From Diploptera punctata (lineage: Eukaryota > Arthropoda > Insecta > Blattodea > Blaberidae), in the NCBI GenBank assembly GCA_030220185.1, contig JASPKZ010010206.1:1-64000 (forward strand): a stretch of DNA of 64,000 nucleotides, read 5' to 3'. Below the pieces are notes generated by a model that was not told where the DNA came from, did no database searches, and worked only from the letters and a program-made list of their open reading frames with translations. Shown here piece by piece: positions 1 through 10,888 of the stretch (its first letter is position 1; each line of letters opens with the position of its first letter). Made by a program: the position numbers and the translations under genes.

Positions 1-1315
1 TCATCTTTTTCACTCTAATATAATTGCCAGATGACTGCTTTTCACTTATCTGCAAAGAAGGGTAGAATTCTAAAATTTATGAAGACAATATAAACATCGG
101 ATATTAAGAACTCATCTGATCAGGAAATAAGTTGTGTTCTGAGCTGCGGAAATTAAAGACTTTTTGATAAGTTAATATATTTGGCGTGAAAAAGCTTTTA
201 CCTTTATCTTTAAATTATTTATTGTTTTTTATGGGTTTTAAGCTTTTTTTTATTTCCCTTATTATTTAGTGAACATATTTAAGTAGTCATAAAGTTAAAA
301 GATGCAAAGTTCAGTGACCTATTCTTCTCATTCTATACGGATACTTCACTTCAATGTTTGTACTTTCATTGATATATTTAACGTGTTTCTACACAACCGG
401 ATATTGTGTTAAATACACGTGGAATCATATATGGTTTGGTTGGTTGGTATCTAATGTCGAGCACTTGATAATGAAATCATTCGCTCTCTTGCACTCCAAT
501 ATTTAGCAGAAAGGCTGGTCTCTTCTACAAAAGCTGGATAACGGAGGAGATGGAATCATATATTAGAAGCACTAAAAAAATTAGACAATCACCTTATTTT
601 AAATTGAGCTACAAATAAAAAAGCTCTGGACGGCAGTTCAAATTTTATTTACACATATACGGAGAATTGTTTAATATAGTTTATGAGGTCAAATGTTCAA
701 TAGATGCAATAAGTGGTTATATAGTAAATAAATTAGAGTTAGGGAAATGTTTAGAAAATTTAAAAAAAATATATTAAAAAAAAACATTTTTTTTTGAGAA
801 GCGATTTTTTCAAACGTATAAAGTTTTGCATGAGAAAAAAAATATTTGTACTGAAATATTCTAATTGGCTAGAAGTGAATGTTAAATACCAGTCGTTGGA
901 AAATCCAGGGATTGGAAGATCCAAAAAACTTTCGAAAAGGCTGGAATAAAAACTATATATATAGTTCGTTCACTTACGCAAGTATTCTCTCGCGATGCAC
1001 TTGCTTTTGCAATAGAAATCTCACTTCGGTCATCTGATAAACGGGAAGCTGCTGGTATTTTGAAAGAAATTACTCAAACGACCCCAAAAAGAACTTCAAA
1101 ATATAAGAAATATTACAAATCACCCTGTTCAACCCCCGTTTCTTATACGCCGGACGAAACATTGTCTTTTTGTTGATAATAAATTTACAAAACGTTAGTA
1201 TATTAACAGGAGACTAGGTGTCAAAAAGATAGGTTGTGATATTTATCCACCCTATAATGCTATTAGGGGGGAATTGTTGTGCTACCCTTGCCAAGACCAT
1301 ATTCAAGTGACAGAA
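1..1315. repeat. left arm of a long imperfect inverted repeat
   Basis: This arm matches the reverse complement of 5385-6535 in many collinear blocks, for example 60-110 with 6425-6470, 300-440 with 6235-6375, 660-760 with 5930-6035, 870-950 with 5720-5850, and 1130-1310 with 5390-5560. Divergence and indels are considerable, so this is an old pair of oppositely oriented copies or the arms of one large element. Its window-side end is not visible because the repeat starts at or before base 1. Confidence 0.8.
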
Positions 1316-1388
1316 ATATGCAAGTTACAAGCATGTAAGGTGTTTTCGAGGACACACGTGCAAATTTTCTCGCAAAGGTAATATGTAA

Positions 1389-1604
1389 GACGTCCTAAAT
1401 CTACTTCTCATAACGTCAGATCTAGAGATAACATGTCAGTCTCCATTTCTACAAAAATGTGAGTGCTTGCCACAAGAGGTGCGAGATCTTTTAGAACAGT
1501 TGAAAATATCGTGTGGCATGATAGAAATCAGAACAGTCACTGTGGAAGAAGAAGAAGGAGACGAGGAAGATGCTGCGGAGGGAGAGGATGACAGGGATTA
1601 TTAA
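1389..1604 (+). pseudogene. C-terminal coding fragment, probably of a transposase
   Basis: An open frame of 71 codons ends in a natural-looking acidic tail (runs of Glu/Asp before the stop). It contains FLQKCECLPQEVRDLL and has no ATG upstream before an in-frame stop at 1386. Codon texture and the acidic C-terminus look like real protein, unlike the surrounding AT-rich DNA. It lies just inside the left arm of the inverted repeat, so a transposase C-terminus is the simplest guess. I do not recognise the family. Confidence 0.4.
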
Positions 1605-3213
1605 GGTACTTTTCTACGTTATAAAATATATTGATTTATTTTAAGTAAGACCGTAATGTTTCAATTCAGAACATAGTTTTAAAGGTAGTTCTAAATAAAC
1701 CTTCAACCGTATTTTAAGTTGAAAATAACCTACACTTATCAATTCAAAATAGTTGGGATAGTTGTAATAATTTTGAACTGCACAATCCTTTTTTTCAGCT
1801 AAATTTCGTTATTGGCCCACTGTGATGTAATTGCCGTACTCCCTCTGTTTAAGTCTGCAGTTAATCGCACAGTACTTGTAAACATGTAAATATATCATTG
1901 CCGTACCATTTCGCCGCATTCTGGTAATAAGTTACCAAAGACCGTAGTTCCCTGTATCAAAACACTCAGACATCTCTGAACAACCTGCGAAAGTTTTTCG
2001 GTAGAATTATTCTACTGTGTGCTTGTGTGTGCGTGCTCACGCACACATATAGAGAGAGAGAGAAAAAAAAAGAGAGAGGGAGGGAGGGAGAGAGAGAGTC
2101 TTCCGGTAAAAGCGGAACTACCCAGCCCATACGAATTTTACACATTACATCGAGGCTTATTTTCTCGGTACAGTAATTCTTACCCCAAATTAGCGAATTG
2201 AGGATCATAATTTTCAGTTTAAAAATAAGCTATATGCCTATCGTAAAAATATAAATTAACTAGCCTTTGTACAAAAAAAATATATAAACACAGACTTTCA
2301 GAAGACTTCGAAGGCACTGTACTTGGCCCAGACTTTTACATGTTTGCTATTTATCACTTTACGAATACTAAAGGGCTTGGGAACCTGTAGCTCACTTACG
2401 GAGAATTTAAAATTCCCAGCCCCAGTATCGCCCATAACAAGGTTAAAAGTTCATATAGATACACATATTTAGTGAAGAACTCCTTATAATGGAGTTTTAT
2501 AATAATATATTTTTTCAGCGCTTCATATTCTGTGGATACTGCCTCATATGCCTATGTAAAATCTAACCTCTTAATGATCTTTATGAAGGTTGATACTTCG
2601 TTTTTGACAGATACTTTATTTAAAAATGTTCTTTAACGTCTCAAGTCATTAGCTTCACGATTCAAAGTTGGGTGTTAAATGACCGACATATTTATATTAG
2701 GCTTGACTTTCAACTTGTGACACGGTATTCACGATTTTGCTACCATTTGTTTAATAAATCCACGTTCAAGATATTTACATCAATATTCCTCTCCTTCCCA
2801 AGGAAGCGACCCTCAGAGGTTTTTGCCCGAAAAAAATTGCATCTATACTGCTTTTCGAAATATTCAGAATTTTAATGCTCTGAAAAATCCATCGACTCCG
2901 ATTGGATTTGAATTCCCAGTAAATCGAAAAGTATGCGAATCTTTCAGAACTAAAAGAGATGGTCTTAATCTATAAAAATAACAAAAATCTAAATGTAAAT
3001 GTCCAGATTCAAGTATGAATTCCTTGTGATAATATAATCAAAATATTTTACTGAATTCAGTACTAAACTTACAGTTAAAAAAAAAACACGCAGAACTTTA
3101 TTCGTAAATTAATTTATAAGCTTAACACATAGTTATTGGCCTCATTTTTACACATAGGCCCTACGTAGGAAATGTGTAATAGAACAACTCTCTCCATAAG
3201 TGATTTTCGACCT
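1605..3213. other. AT-rich spacer, no gene
   Basis: Nothing coding is supported. It contains a GA-rich simple repeat at about 2049-2098. At 2880-2920 there is a short relic of the SINE family called S3 here (the CATCGAC...GGATTTGAA part of its tRNA-like head, minus orientation). Confidence 0.5.
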
Positions 3214-4041
3214 TCTTCTTCGTCAAGGTTTAGGCTTTTGCTAGCCTGTTCCGGTTCCAAATTGCTGCTCTTTCCATCTTTTCTTTGGTCTTCCCAAACT
3301 TCTTCCTCTTGGTGAACAGTAATATGCTGATTTTGGTATTCTGTTCTCAATCATCCTTGCTGAGTGCTCTTTCCAGTTTGTTCTATGTTTCACTATTGTT
3401 GTGTTTAATTCCTCTATTTTTAGTTGCTGTCTTATTTCTGTGTTGTGTTTTTGTCTGTTCTTTGATATCCTTCTATTGGTCGGAGAAATTTCATTTTAGC
3501 AGCTTGGATTCTAGCAGATTCTTGTGTTGTCACTGTCCATGTTTCGGATCCGTAAGAATAATAAGAACTGCCATTGTCTTGTATAATTTCATTATAGCGT
3601 CTTTTCTGGCTTTATTTTCAAAGTTCTTTTTAGTGTTCCTGTTATATAATTAAACTTATTTAGTTTGTTATTTATATCTTTTCCGTGTGTATATTTCGCA
3701 ACCTAGGAAGTTATATTTTGTCACTTGTTCTATTGGTTTATTTTCTAATATGATCTTTGTCCGAACTGGTTGAGCGATCTTGAAAGCCATTGCTTTGATT
3801 TTTCTGATGATATTCCATACAATTTTTTTTTTGATATTTCATTTAGTTTATATAGCATTTTTTGTAATTCGTTTTCTGATTTTGCTACTAAAATTTGGTC
3901 ATATGCAAAAGCTTATGTTTTTATTATTAGATTTCCTAAGTTAACACCCCAGTTGTTATTTGTTTCCATGATCTTATCATGTCGTCAAAATAAATGTTAA
4001 AAAAGAGTGGTTGATAGTGGACAACCTTGTCTAACTCCTCC
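3214..4041 (-). pseudogene. LINE reverse transcriptase fragment, family A
   Basis: Read on the minus strand, this encodes a decayed non-LTR reverse transcriptase. A GVRQGCPLS motif lies near 4035, the FADDQ catalytic box near 3910, and then a KYNFLGCEI segment, followed by the C-terminal RIQAA-like region. A GAA-rich 3' tail lies near 3214. Stops and frameshifts run throughout. The same family occurs at 18450-19990 on the plus strand. The endonuclease and the 5' half are missing, as in most 5'-truncated LINE copies. Confidence 0.75.
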
Positions 4042-4128
4042 TGTTTTATATATATATATATATATATATCATATATTGGTTCCCTTTGATTTATTTTTAT
4101 TCTTATTTTTTCAATATATATATATATA

Positions 4129-4250
4129 TATGATATGAAAAGAAAAATGAATGCTTGAGTCGGGATTCGAACTCGAGTCTCTAAAGTCTGTACCTCAGAG
4201 ACTCGAGTTCGAATCCCGACTCAAGCATTCATTTTTCTTTTCATATCATA
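4129..4250. repeat. perfect 54-bp palindrome with tRNA-like box B halves
   Basis: Bases 4129-4182 are the exact reverse complement of 4197-4250, separated by a 14-nt loop. Each arm contains a Pol III box B-like stretch (GAGTTCGAATCCCGACTC or its complement), so two SINE heads face each other. TA repeats lie on both sides. The same head, unpaired, occurs at 16966-17041. Confidence 0.95.
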
Positions 4251-4281
4251 TTGCCTTCATTGCCAAATGTCAAAAATATAT

Positions 4282-4286
<5 letters not shown>

Positions 4287-4341
<55 letters not shown>
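4287..4341. repeat. (TA)n microsatellite
   Basis: About 26 TA units directly downstream of the palindrome. Confidence 0.95.
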
Positions 4342-4342
<1 letters not shown>

Positions 4343-5084
4343 TTAATTACTGGTATGAAGTGTAGTGGAAGAGATTTTCGATAAAAAGTAAATGCACTAC
4401 TTCAAATTTTTCTTGCGTAACATTAATAGGAATGTTGTCTCTTTTGATTCGATTTGCGCCAAAACTGACAAAAGGATCGAAAAAAACTCTAGATTCACTA
4501 GGCCAGGCAGAAATATTAACCATCATTATGAAATACAATACGATAAAGCTTCTGTATATTTTTTCCAAGACACTCTTTGTGACTCGAGGTCTACAAGACA
4601 TTTGATTATATTTCCTCATGAAATTTGTACTGTACTTAAAATGTAGAGGGATGGACTCTCTCCAGGCGCCAACATAGAGTGCTTAATGTACATTTCACGA
4701 TGTTGTAATAGTCATTTCTTAAATAGTATTTTATGTAATTTGCTATTGAAGAGACTTTTTTTTTTTGCATTGAAGGTCAATGCTGCTAAAAGTTTTATTT
4801 TATGCTAGTCAGAGAAAGTTCAAAGTTTCTGTCTTGTAACGCGAATCCACTCGATGTCAATCATGAAGTTGAAGGCTTTATAAGGATCGCGTTGAAATGA
4901 AAAAAAAAAAAACATGAATTCCTGACGTCATGAAGAATGATTCATTTTGTCAATTGAAGATTTTGCTTAATTATAATGAGTGCATGACGAGGGTCCTAAC
5001 AGTCAGGTGTATTTACACATGCTGTTATGACATATATAATGGTATTTCCTAGTAACACATAAACATATATTATATACTACTAGC
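4342..5084. other. AT-rich spacer, no gene
   Basis: Nothing recognisable. Short poly-T and poly-A runs only. Confidence 0.4.
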
Positions 5085-5240
5085 TAATACCCGGCGTGCG
5101 TTGCTACTACTAAATAAATGTTAATGTGTTTTTACCACCAGCCGTGTTCTGTTATACTCTACTTTTTTGTAGAGTTTTTTTAGATGTTCAATTCTGTGTA
5201 CATCAATTTGTGTATTTGTTATGGTATTCTGATTGGGTAA
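5085..5240. repeat. dispersed repeat starting ACCCGGCGTGCGTTGC
   Basis: Begins with an ACCCGGCGTGCGTTGC-type terminus common at the edge of insect repeats, followed by a block containing TTTTTGTAGAG and GATGTTCAATTCTGTGTAC. That block recurs at about 6800-6870 (plus) and 34760-34830 (minus), where a related ...CGGGCAACGTCGGGTA terminus lies at 34931-34955. The superfamily is not recognised. Confidence 0.6.
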
Positions 5241-5384
5241 ACGTAAATGTAAAATTATTAAGAATTTAGAACACTGATAGTTGTTGGAAATCCTGTTCCA
5301 TCTGCTTATGGAATTGTAAGACTCAAAATACCGTTCGAAGAGGCTGGATAAAAACAAAGAAAAAAAGTCTTTTTTCTGCTGAAA

Positions 5385-6535
5385 TGTGTGTCTTGGGAAA
5401 GGTAGCATAAAAAATTGCTTCTCTAGAAGCATTATAGGGTGGATTAAATATCACCTCTCTTTTTGACACTTAGTCTCATGTTAATATATCGACATATTGA
5501 TATTTTATTGTCAAAAAGACAATGCTTCGTCCGGCATAGAAAATAGGGGAGTTGAGTGGGGTGATTTGTAATGTTTATTATTTTGAAGCTATTTTTTGTG
5601 TTTTTTTAATGTCTTTAAAACATTAGTAGTATCCCGTTTACCATATGACCAAAGTGATATTTCTGTTGCAAGAGCAAGTTACATCGCGAGAGAATTCCTG
5701 CTTAAGTGAACATTTCTTTTATTCTAGCCTCTTCGAAAGTTATTTTGGGTATTCCAATTCCATAAGCAGATGGAACAGAATTTCCAACGCCTGTCATTGT
5801 CCTAAATTAATTCTTCATAACTTCTAGCCAATCAGAAAATTTCATTCGAATTTTTTTTTGCCGCGCACAACAACTTCGTACGTTTGAGAAAATCGCTTTT
5901 CAGAAAATATTGATTTTTTAATAACATTAAAAACATTCTGCTAACATCCCCCTTACCCTAATTTATATACTAAATGATAACTTATTGCCTCAATCTAACA
6001 TTTTCTTCCATATTAAATCAAACAATTATTCTCTGCACGCAACGGTAGGTCTCAGTTGCTGGCTACCTCCTGTAATGAGAAAGCTAATTAAAAAACGCAT
6101 TAATTTGCACACTTGATATTGTGCGGTAATTAAAGTCCATAAATCACTCTATATTATAACTAAATTTGTACTACTGTTCAGAACCGTTTTCTTTGTAGCT
6201 GAATTTAATATAAGATGATTGTGTAATTTTTTATAGCGGATGGAGGGTATGATTCCACATGTATTTAACATAATATTTGGTTATGTAGAAAAACATAAAT
6301 ATGTCAATAAAATTACAAACCTTGAATTGAAGTATCCATATAGAATAAGAAGAATATCTCATTGAAGAACACACAACACTAATAACACAACTGGGATATA
6401 GACCAGATGAGTTCTTAACCATCGGTAACTTCCGATGTTTATATTGTCTTCACAAACATTAGAATTTTACCCTCCTTTGCAGATAAGTTAAGAACCGTCA
6501 TATAACAATTATATTAAAGTAAAAATAAAAGATAA
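5385..6535. repeat. right arm of the long imperfect inverted repeat
   Basis: Inverted partner of 1-1315. A short internal mirror also exists: 5250-5390 is an inverted copy of about 5700-5860, so this arm has itself folded or duplicated. The outer end (about 6440-6535) recurs in direct orientation at 6905-6990. Confidence 0.8.
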
Positions 6536-6800
6536 ATTTATGAGGGTGAGTGAGAAGAGTTTTTTCCAGCTAGATTTCATTTCTGGCCCACTGTGCACCG
6601 GTCCCATACTGGCCGAAATTCCATGAGAAATATTTCTCCCCCCATGGAGACTCGAATCAGCGTAAGTCCCGTAGTTCTGCGCCAAGACTTCTTGTCTTAA
6701 CCACTCGGCTACGGCGAGGGACTCTTGGAATAAACGAAAGATAAAGATGGTTATTGTGAGTTATCCGTAAGAGATAAACATATGCTGTCGCGGACTTTTT
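6440..6800. repeat. direct duplication, copy 1, with S2 SINE head
   Basis: Matches 6905-7250 closely in the same orientation. Inside, 6595-6722 is the 5' tRNA-like part of SINE S2 in minus orientation (box B complement GGAGACTCGAATC; the head ends in ...CGGCTACGGCGAGGGAC). Confidence 0.85.
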
Positions 6801-6904
6801 TGTAGAGCTTTTTGAGATGTTCAATTCTGTGTACATTAATTTTATGTATTTCTTATGGTTTAGGCAGCGTAAGCCATTTAAGCGTCCGAAGAGCTACTTT
6901 TCTC

Positions 6905-7250
6905 ACATCAGAATTATACCCTCCTTTGCAGATAAGTTAAGAACCATCATATAACAATTACATTAGAGTGAAAAAAAAAGATAAATTGATGGGGGTGAGT
7001 GAAAATAGTATTTTTACAGCTAGATTTCATTTCTGGCCCACTGTGCACCGGTCCCAGACTGGCCGAAATTCCATAAGAAAAATCTCTTCCCCCATGGAGA
7101 CTCGAAACAGCGTAAGTACCGTAGTTCTGCGCCAAGATTTTTTGCCTTAACCCCTCGGCTACGGCGCGGGACTCTTGGAATTAATGAAAGATAAATATGG
7201 TTATTGTGAGTTATCCGTAAGAGATAAACAATGCTGTCGCGAACTCATTT
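6905..7250. repeat. direct duplication, copy 2, with S2 SINE head
   Basis: Second copy. The S2 head is at 7045-7172, minus orientation. Both copies share the same SINE breakpoint and the same flanks, so the SINE was already present when the segment was duplicated. The copy ends abruptly at the gypsy remnant near 7260. Confidence 0.85.
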
Positions 7251-7261
7251 TGTAGAGACTT

Positions 7262-9345
7262 AACCTTGGGCTACGACGAGACTTTACGTGGAAATTTGTC
7301 ATCACCGACGGCGATATTCCAATCATTGGGTCAGATTCCCTTTCCCACTTACATCTAATCCCAGACTGTAATAACAGGCGTTTAGTGGATGGTCTTACCT
7401 ATTTGTCCATACTCGCCCACCCCACAGCCACAACTCAACCTAGTATCAAATCCCTAACTATCCTTACTCCATACCACAACATCATTGCAGAGTTCCCCGA
7501 TCTAACTCGATCCGCCGGAGCTCCTAGAGAAGTCCGCCATCACACAGTACATCACATCAGAACCACTTCAGGACCACCCGTCTCCTGCAGACCACGCCGA
7601 CTTGCCCCAAACCGCCTCAGCATCGCAAAGCAAGAATTCGACGCCATGCTTCGGGAGGGCATAGCTCGACGTTCGGAAGGACCATGGGTATCAGCTTTGA
7701 TTTAGTGCCAAAGTAGGACGGAGGTTGGCGCCCGGGCATAGGACTATCGTGTGCTGAACTCTCGAACCATCCCCGACAGAAATCCCCTTCGTCATATCCA
7801 CGATCTCTCTCAACAACTACACGGTTGTACAGTCTTCTCCGTCATGTACATCCAAATTCCCGTTAATCGTCAGGACATACCAAAAACCGCCTTTTGGCCT
7901 CTTTGAATTCCTTTCATGACCTTCGGATTGCGAAACGCTGGACAAACATTCTAGAGATTCATTGACGAAGCTCTGTCCGACTTAGACTTCACATTTCCAT
8001 ACATCGACGACATCCTGATCTTCTCCAAATCGGAAGCCGAGCACGAGAAGCACCTCCGCAAACTCTTCGAACGACTCTCCCAGCACGATATTCTCTTTAA
8101 TACCAGAAAGTGCGTACTAGGCGCTCCACATGTTACCTTCCTCAGATATACAGTCTCAGCAACAGGCACACGACCTTTGTCAGACCGTATCACAGCCCTG
8201 CAAGAGTTAACACCACTGAAGACAGCTCGAGACATGAGACGATTCCTCGGGATGATGAACTTCTATCGCCGCTTCATTCCATGAACTGCGACTCATCAAG
8301 CGCCGCTGCACGCAGCCATTTCCAGCCTCCGAGGATCGAGCCCGATCCAATGGACGGAAAACTTGACCAACAGCTTCGCGTCTTGCAAAGCCGCTCTGGC
8401 AGAAGCAACACTTCCAGCACACCCAGACCCGATAACACCATTAGGTCTCTTCACAGACGCTTCCACCACAGCTTTAGGCGCCACTCTCCAGCAACGACAA
8501 GGAGAGTAATGGACACTGCTCGCCTTCTTTTCCAAGAAGCTGACCCCGCGGCAGGTCACCTGGCCTGCATATTGCAGAGAACTGTGGGCAATATACGAGG
8601 CTGTGCAGCATTTCATGTATATACTGGAAGCACATCAGTGCACAATTTATACAGACCACTAACCTCTGACCTACGCCTTTCAACAACGAAGAGACAAGCT
8701 TCCGCCGGTACAATTGAACCAACTATCATTCATTGCTCAATTCACCACATACATACAGCATATAGACGGCCCATCCAACGTGATCGCTGATAATTTCTCC
8801 AGAGTGAACACCATCACCAACAGTCACCTAGACCTCTTCAGCTTGTCCCGCTCTCAAGAGGACGACCACGAACTTCGGCAGTTCCTAGACGGCGACTCTA
8901 GTCTTCAGCTCCACCGCATCCCGGTTCCAGGAAGCGAGACAACTCTCTGGTACGACACATCCACGCCCCGACCAAGACCCTACATAACCTTACCATATTT
9001 CCGAACTCATATACGGAGAACGCCTCCGACTCCCGGGCACACGGAGCGCTGCGATGATGCCTCTGACTTCGTCGCCAAACTTCGGCGACAAATGGAACAA
9101 TTACACCAACAACTCCAGCTCGACATGGGCAGCGAAGCTCCTTCATCTTCAAATATCTAACCACCTGCACTCATGCCTTCTTACGAGATGACACAATGCA
9201 CGGTCCACTTCAACCGCCATACTCTGGTCCTCACCAGGTTATTCAGCGAGACGAGAAAACCTTCACCTTGCAGACCAGACGCGGCCCCGTCCACGTAAGT
9301 ATTGACCGAGTAAAGCCAGCGTTCATATTCGGAGATGGAAGAGCT
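7262..9345 (+). pseudogene. Ty3/gypsy pol remnant (protease end, RT, RNase H, integrase end)
   Basis: Reading across frameshifts, the order is: the C-terminal end of the aspartic protease (about 7262-7385, IIGSDSLSH), a linker with RPRRLAPNRL, the reverse transcriptase (VPK.DGGWRP near 7710, FGLRNA near 7930, the YIDDIL catalytic box near 8000), RNase H with LFTDAST near 8450, and a tether with SFIAQFTTYI and NVIADNFSR near 8730-8800. The integrase core (zinc finger and DDE) is absent. The sequence jumps near 8990 straight to the integrase C-terminal part (PPYSGPHQVI, HVSIDRVKPAF), which ends about 9335. Gag, the 5' LTR and most of the protease are gone. There are several frameshifts and at least one stop. 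GC content is clearly higher than the surroundings, which fits a later insertion. It cannot make a working polyprotein. Confidence 0.9.
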
Positions 9346-9501
9346 GAACAGCCGACGGACTCTCGCCCCAGAGCAAAGAACGGCGAACTACGGACGACAC
9401 AGGTCAACAACCGGACAACTCCTCTGACTTCGAGTTCAGGGCTCAAGGTGAATTCCAGGATTTCTTCGAGCTATGAGCATCTATTTTCCCAAGGGGGCTG
9501 G

Positions 9502-9742
9502 TGTGGCGACATCATGAGACATTCTCCCACCACAACCGGCCGTCGTCAGATGGCAGCACTCTTCATCCGCCCCAACCAGACAGCACTTGCTCCTAGATCT
9601 TCGCGCGCTACGAGAGCCCGTGCATCAGTAGCTCAACGGATCCCCTGGCGAGCGGCCTTTGTATTCAGTTGTTACTCAATAAGAGCAAATTTATGTAGTG
9701 AATAGTGTGTTATTCTTGCATCCCACGACACAACATCCTACA
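9502..9742 (+). repeat. 3' LTR of the Ty3/gypsy remnant
   Basis: Starts TGTGGCGAC directly after a polypurine tract (AAGGGGGCTGG, 9490-9501) and ends CATCCTACA, giving TG...CA ends and 241 bp. No second LTR in the window. The boundary is inferred from the polypurine tract and the terminal dinucleotides. Confidence 0.65.
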
Positions 9743-9849
9743 GATGTTTACCGTGAACCTAGTACTGTAGTTAACTGCACATGCATTTTTTCTCCTGAAG
9801 TTGTAGCTATTTAAAACGGCTTCTGATATCTGACCTTAGTGACTTTTAA

Positions 9850-10835
9850 AGATGACTATACTAATTTATGGTTAACAGTGACTGAAACTCCCAAATTGTT
9901 AGGGGTTTCAAGTACCACAGTTTCTAAGGTTATCTCTGCATACTTGTATAAAGACGAAACATCTTTTGCAAAAATGAACAGTGGTTGCGAACTGAAACCA
10001 AATTAAAGAGACAAGAGAGTTCTGAAGAGGACTATGTTACGAAGTCATAAACTACTGCAGATAAAGTGACTGAAGAATTAAATAAACATTTAAGGAAAAC
10101 AGTTTCTACCAGAAGATTGAGGAAAGAGCTGCGCAAATTATATATTTATGGCAGAGCGACAATTACAGGCAGGAATGCTGCAATTAAGCGAAAACAGTGA
10201 TATTATGAACACTAGTTCTGGACTGTTGATTGAAAAAAATGTAATATGGTATGATGAATCAACATTTACCATTTACTATACTACTACTAGGATATATAAT
10301 TGGAGGACACCAAAATAAGCTTACAACTCAGACTGCTTAGTGGATACAGTCAAACATTGTGATGGGTTTAATAATTGTTTGGGCGGCAATGTCCTGGTAT
10401 TCTGTAGGTCATATTGTCGCAGTGAATGTCAAAGAGATTGTTAAGGTCTAAGAGGGCATTCTAGGGTCTACTGACACTCAGTGGTAAACATAATATTCAT
10501 ATCAGGTAATGCTACATTTCAAGATGGCATTGCCCCTACTCGAACTGCTGGTTGCGTTAAAGACTTGTTCAAGGAGAATGAAGAAGTCAGACCATGATCA
10601 GATTAATATCTAGATCTGATTATTATTGAAGCAATGTAGTGAGAATTTAAAATTAGAGTAAGAACAAGATTTCCACTTTATTCATCTCTTAAAGAGCTAT
10701 AAGAAATTATTCACGAAGAAGTGTACAAGAAACAAAATGCCAATAGAATACATGTATAAAGTTTATAAGTGGTATGAATCAATTACAAAAATAATTGCAA
10801 CTGTATTAAAGACCAATTATGGTCCTATAACATAT
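9850..10835 (+). pseudogene. Tc1-type transposase, decayed
   Basis: Across several frames there is a helix-turn-helix segment (LLGVSSTTVSKVI, about 9895), a second DNA-binding part (TTADKVTEELNKHLRKTVSTRRLRKEL split by indels, 10045-10130), and then the catalytic region: VIWYDESTF near 10240 (the first D), a VWRTPK-like YNWRTPK, TVKHCDG, FQDGIAPTRTAG near 10520 (the second D region, changed from the usual QDN.P.H), and LDLIIIEAM near 10612 (from the usual LNPIE-type box). Many stops. Terminal inverted repeats were not found. The left side is abutted by the LTR and may be truncated. Confidence 0.8.
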
Positions 10836-10888
10836 CAATGAAGAGAGAAGTTTCCATTATTTTTTCTATCCCTTGTATATAGGTAATA

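Noticed and set aside
1020..1160. Open stretch that could be transposase code
   Set aside because: Its inverted counterpart near 5560-5700 does not keep the frame, so repeat DNA is the likelier explanation.
2019..2201. 60-codon plus-strand open frame
   Set aside because: Made by a GA microsatellite; Arg/Glu low-complexity composition and no family features.
3285..3653. 122-codon plus-strand open frame with hydrophobic stretches
   Set aside because: Antisense shadow of the LINE family A reverse transcriptase, which reads on the minus strand.
8296..8616. Minus-strand open frames over the gypsy region
   Set aside because: Shadows of GC-richer gypsy pol; the plus strand carries RT and RNase H motifs.
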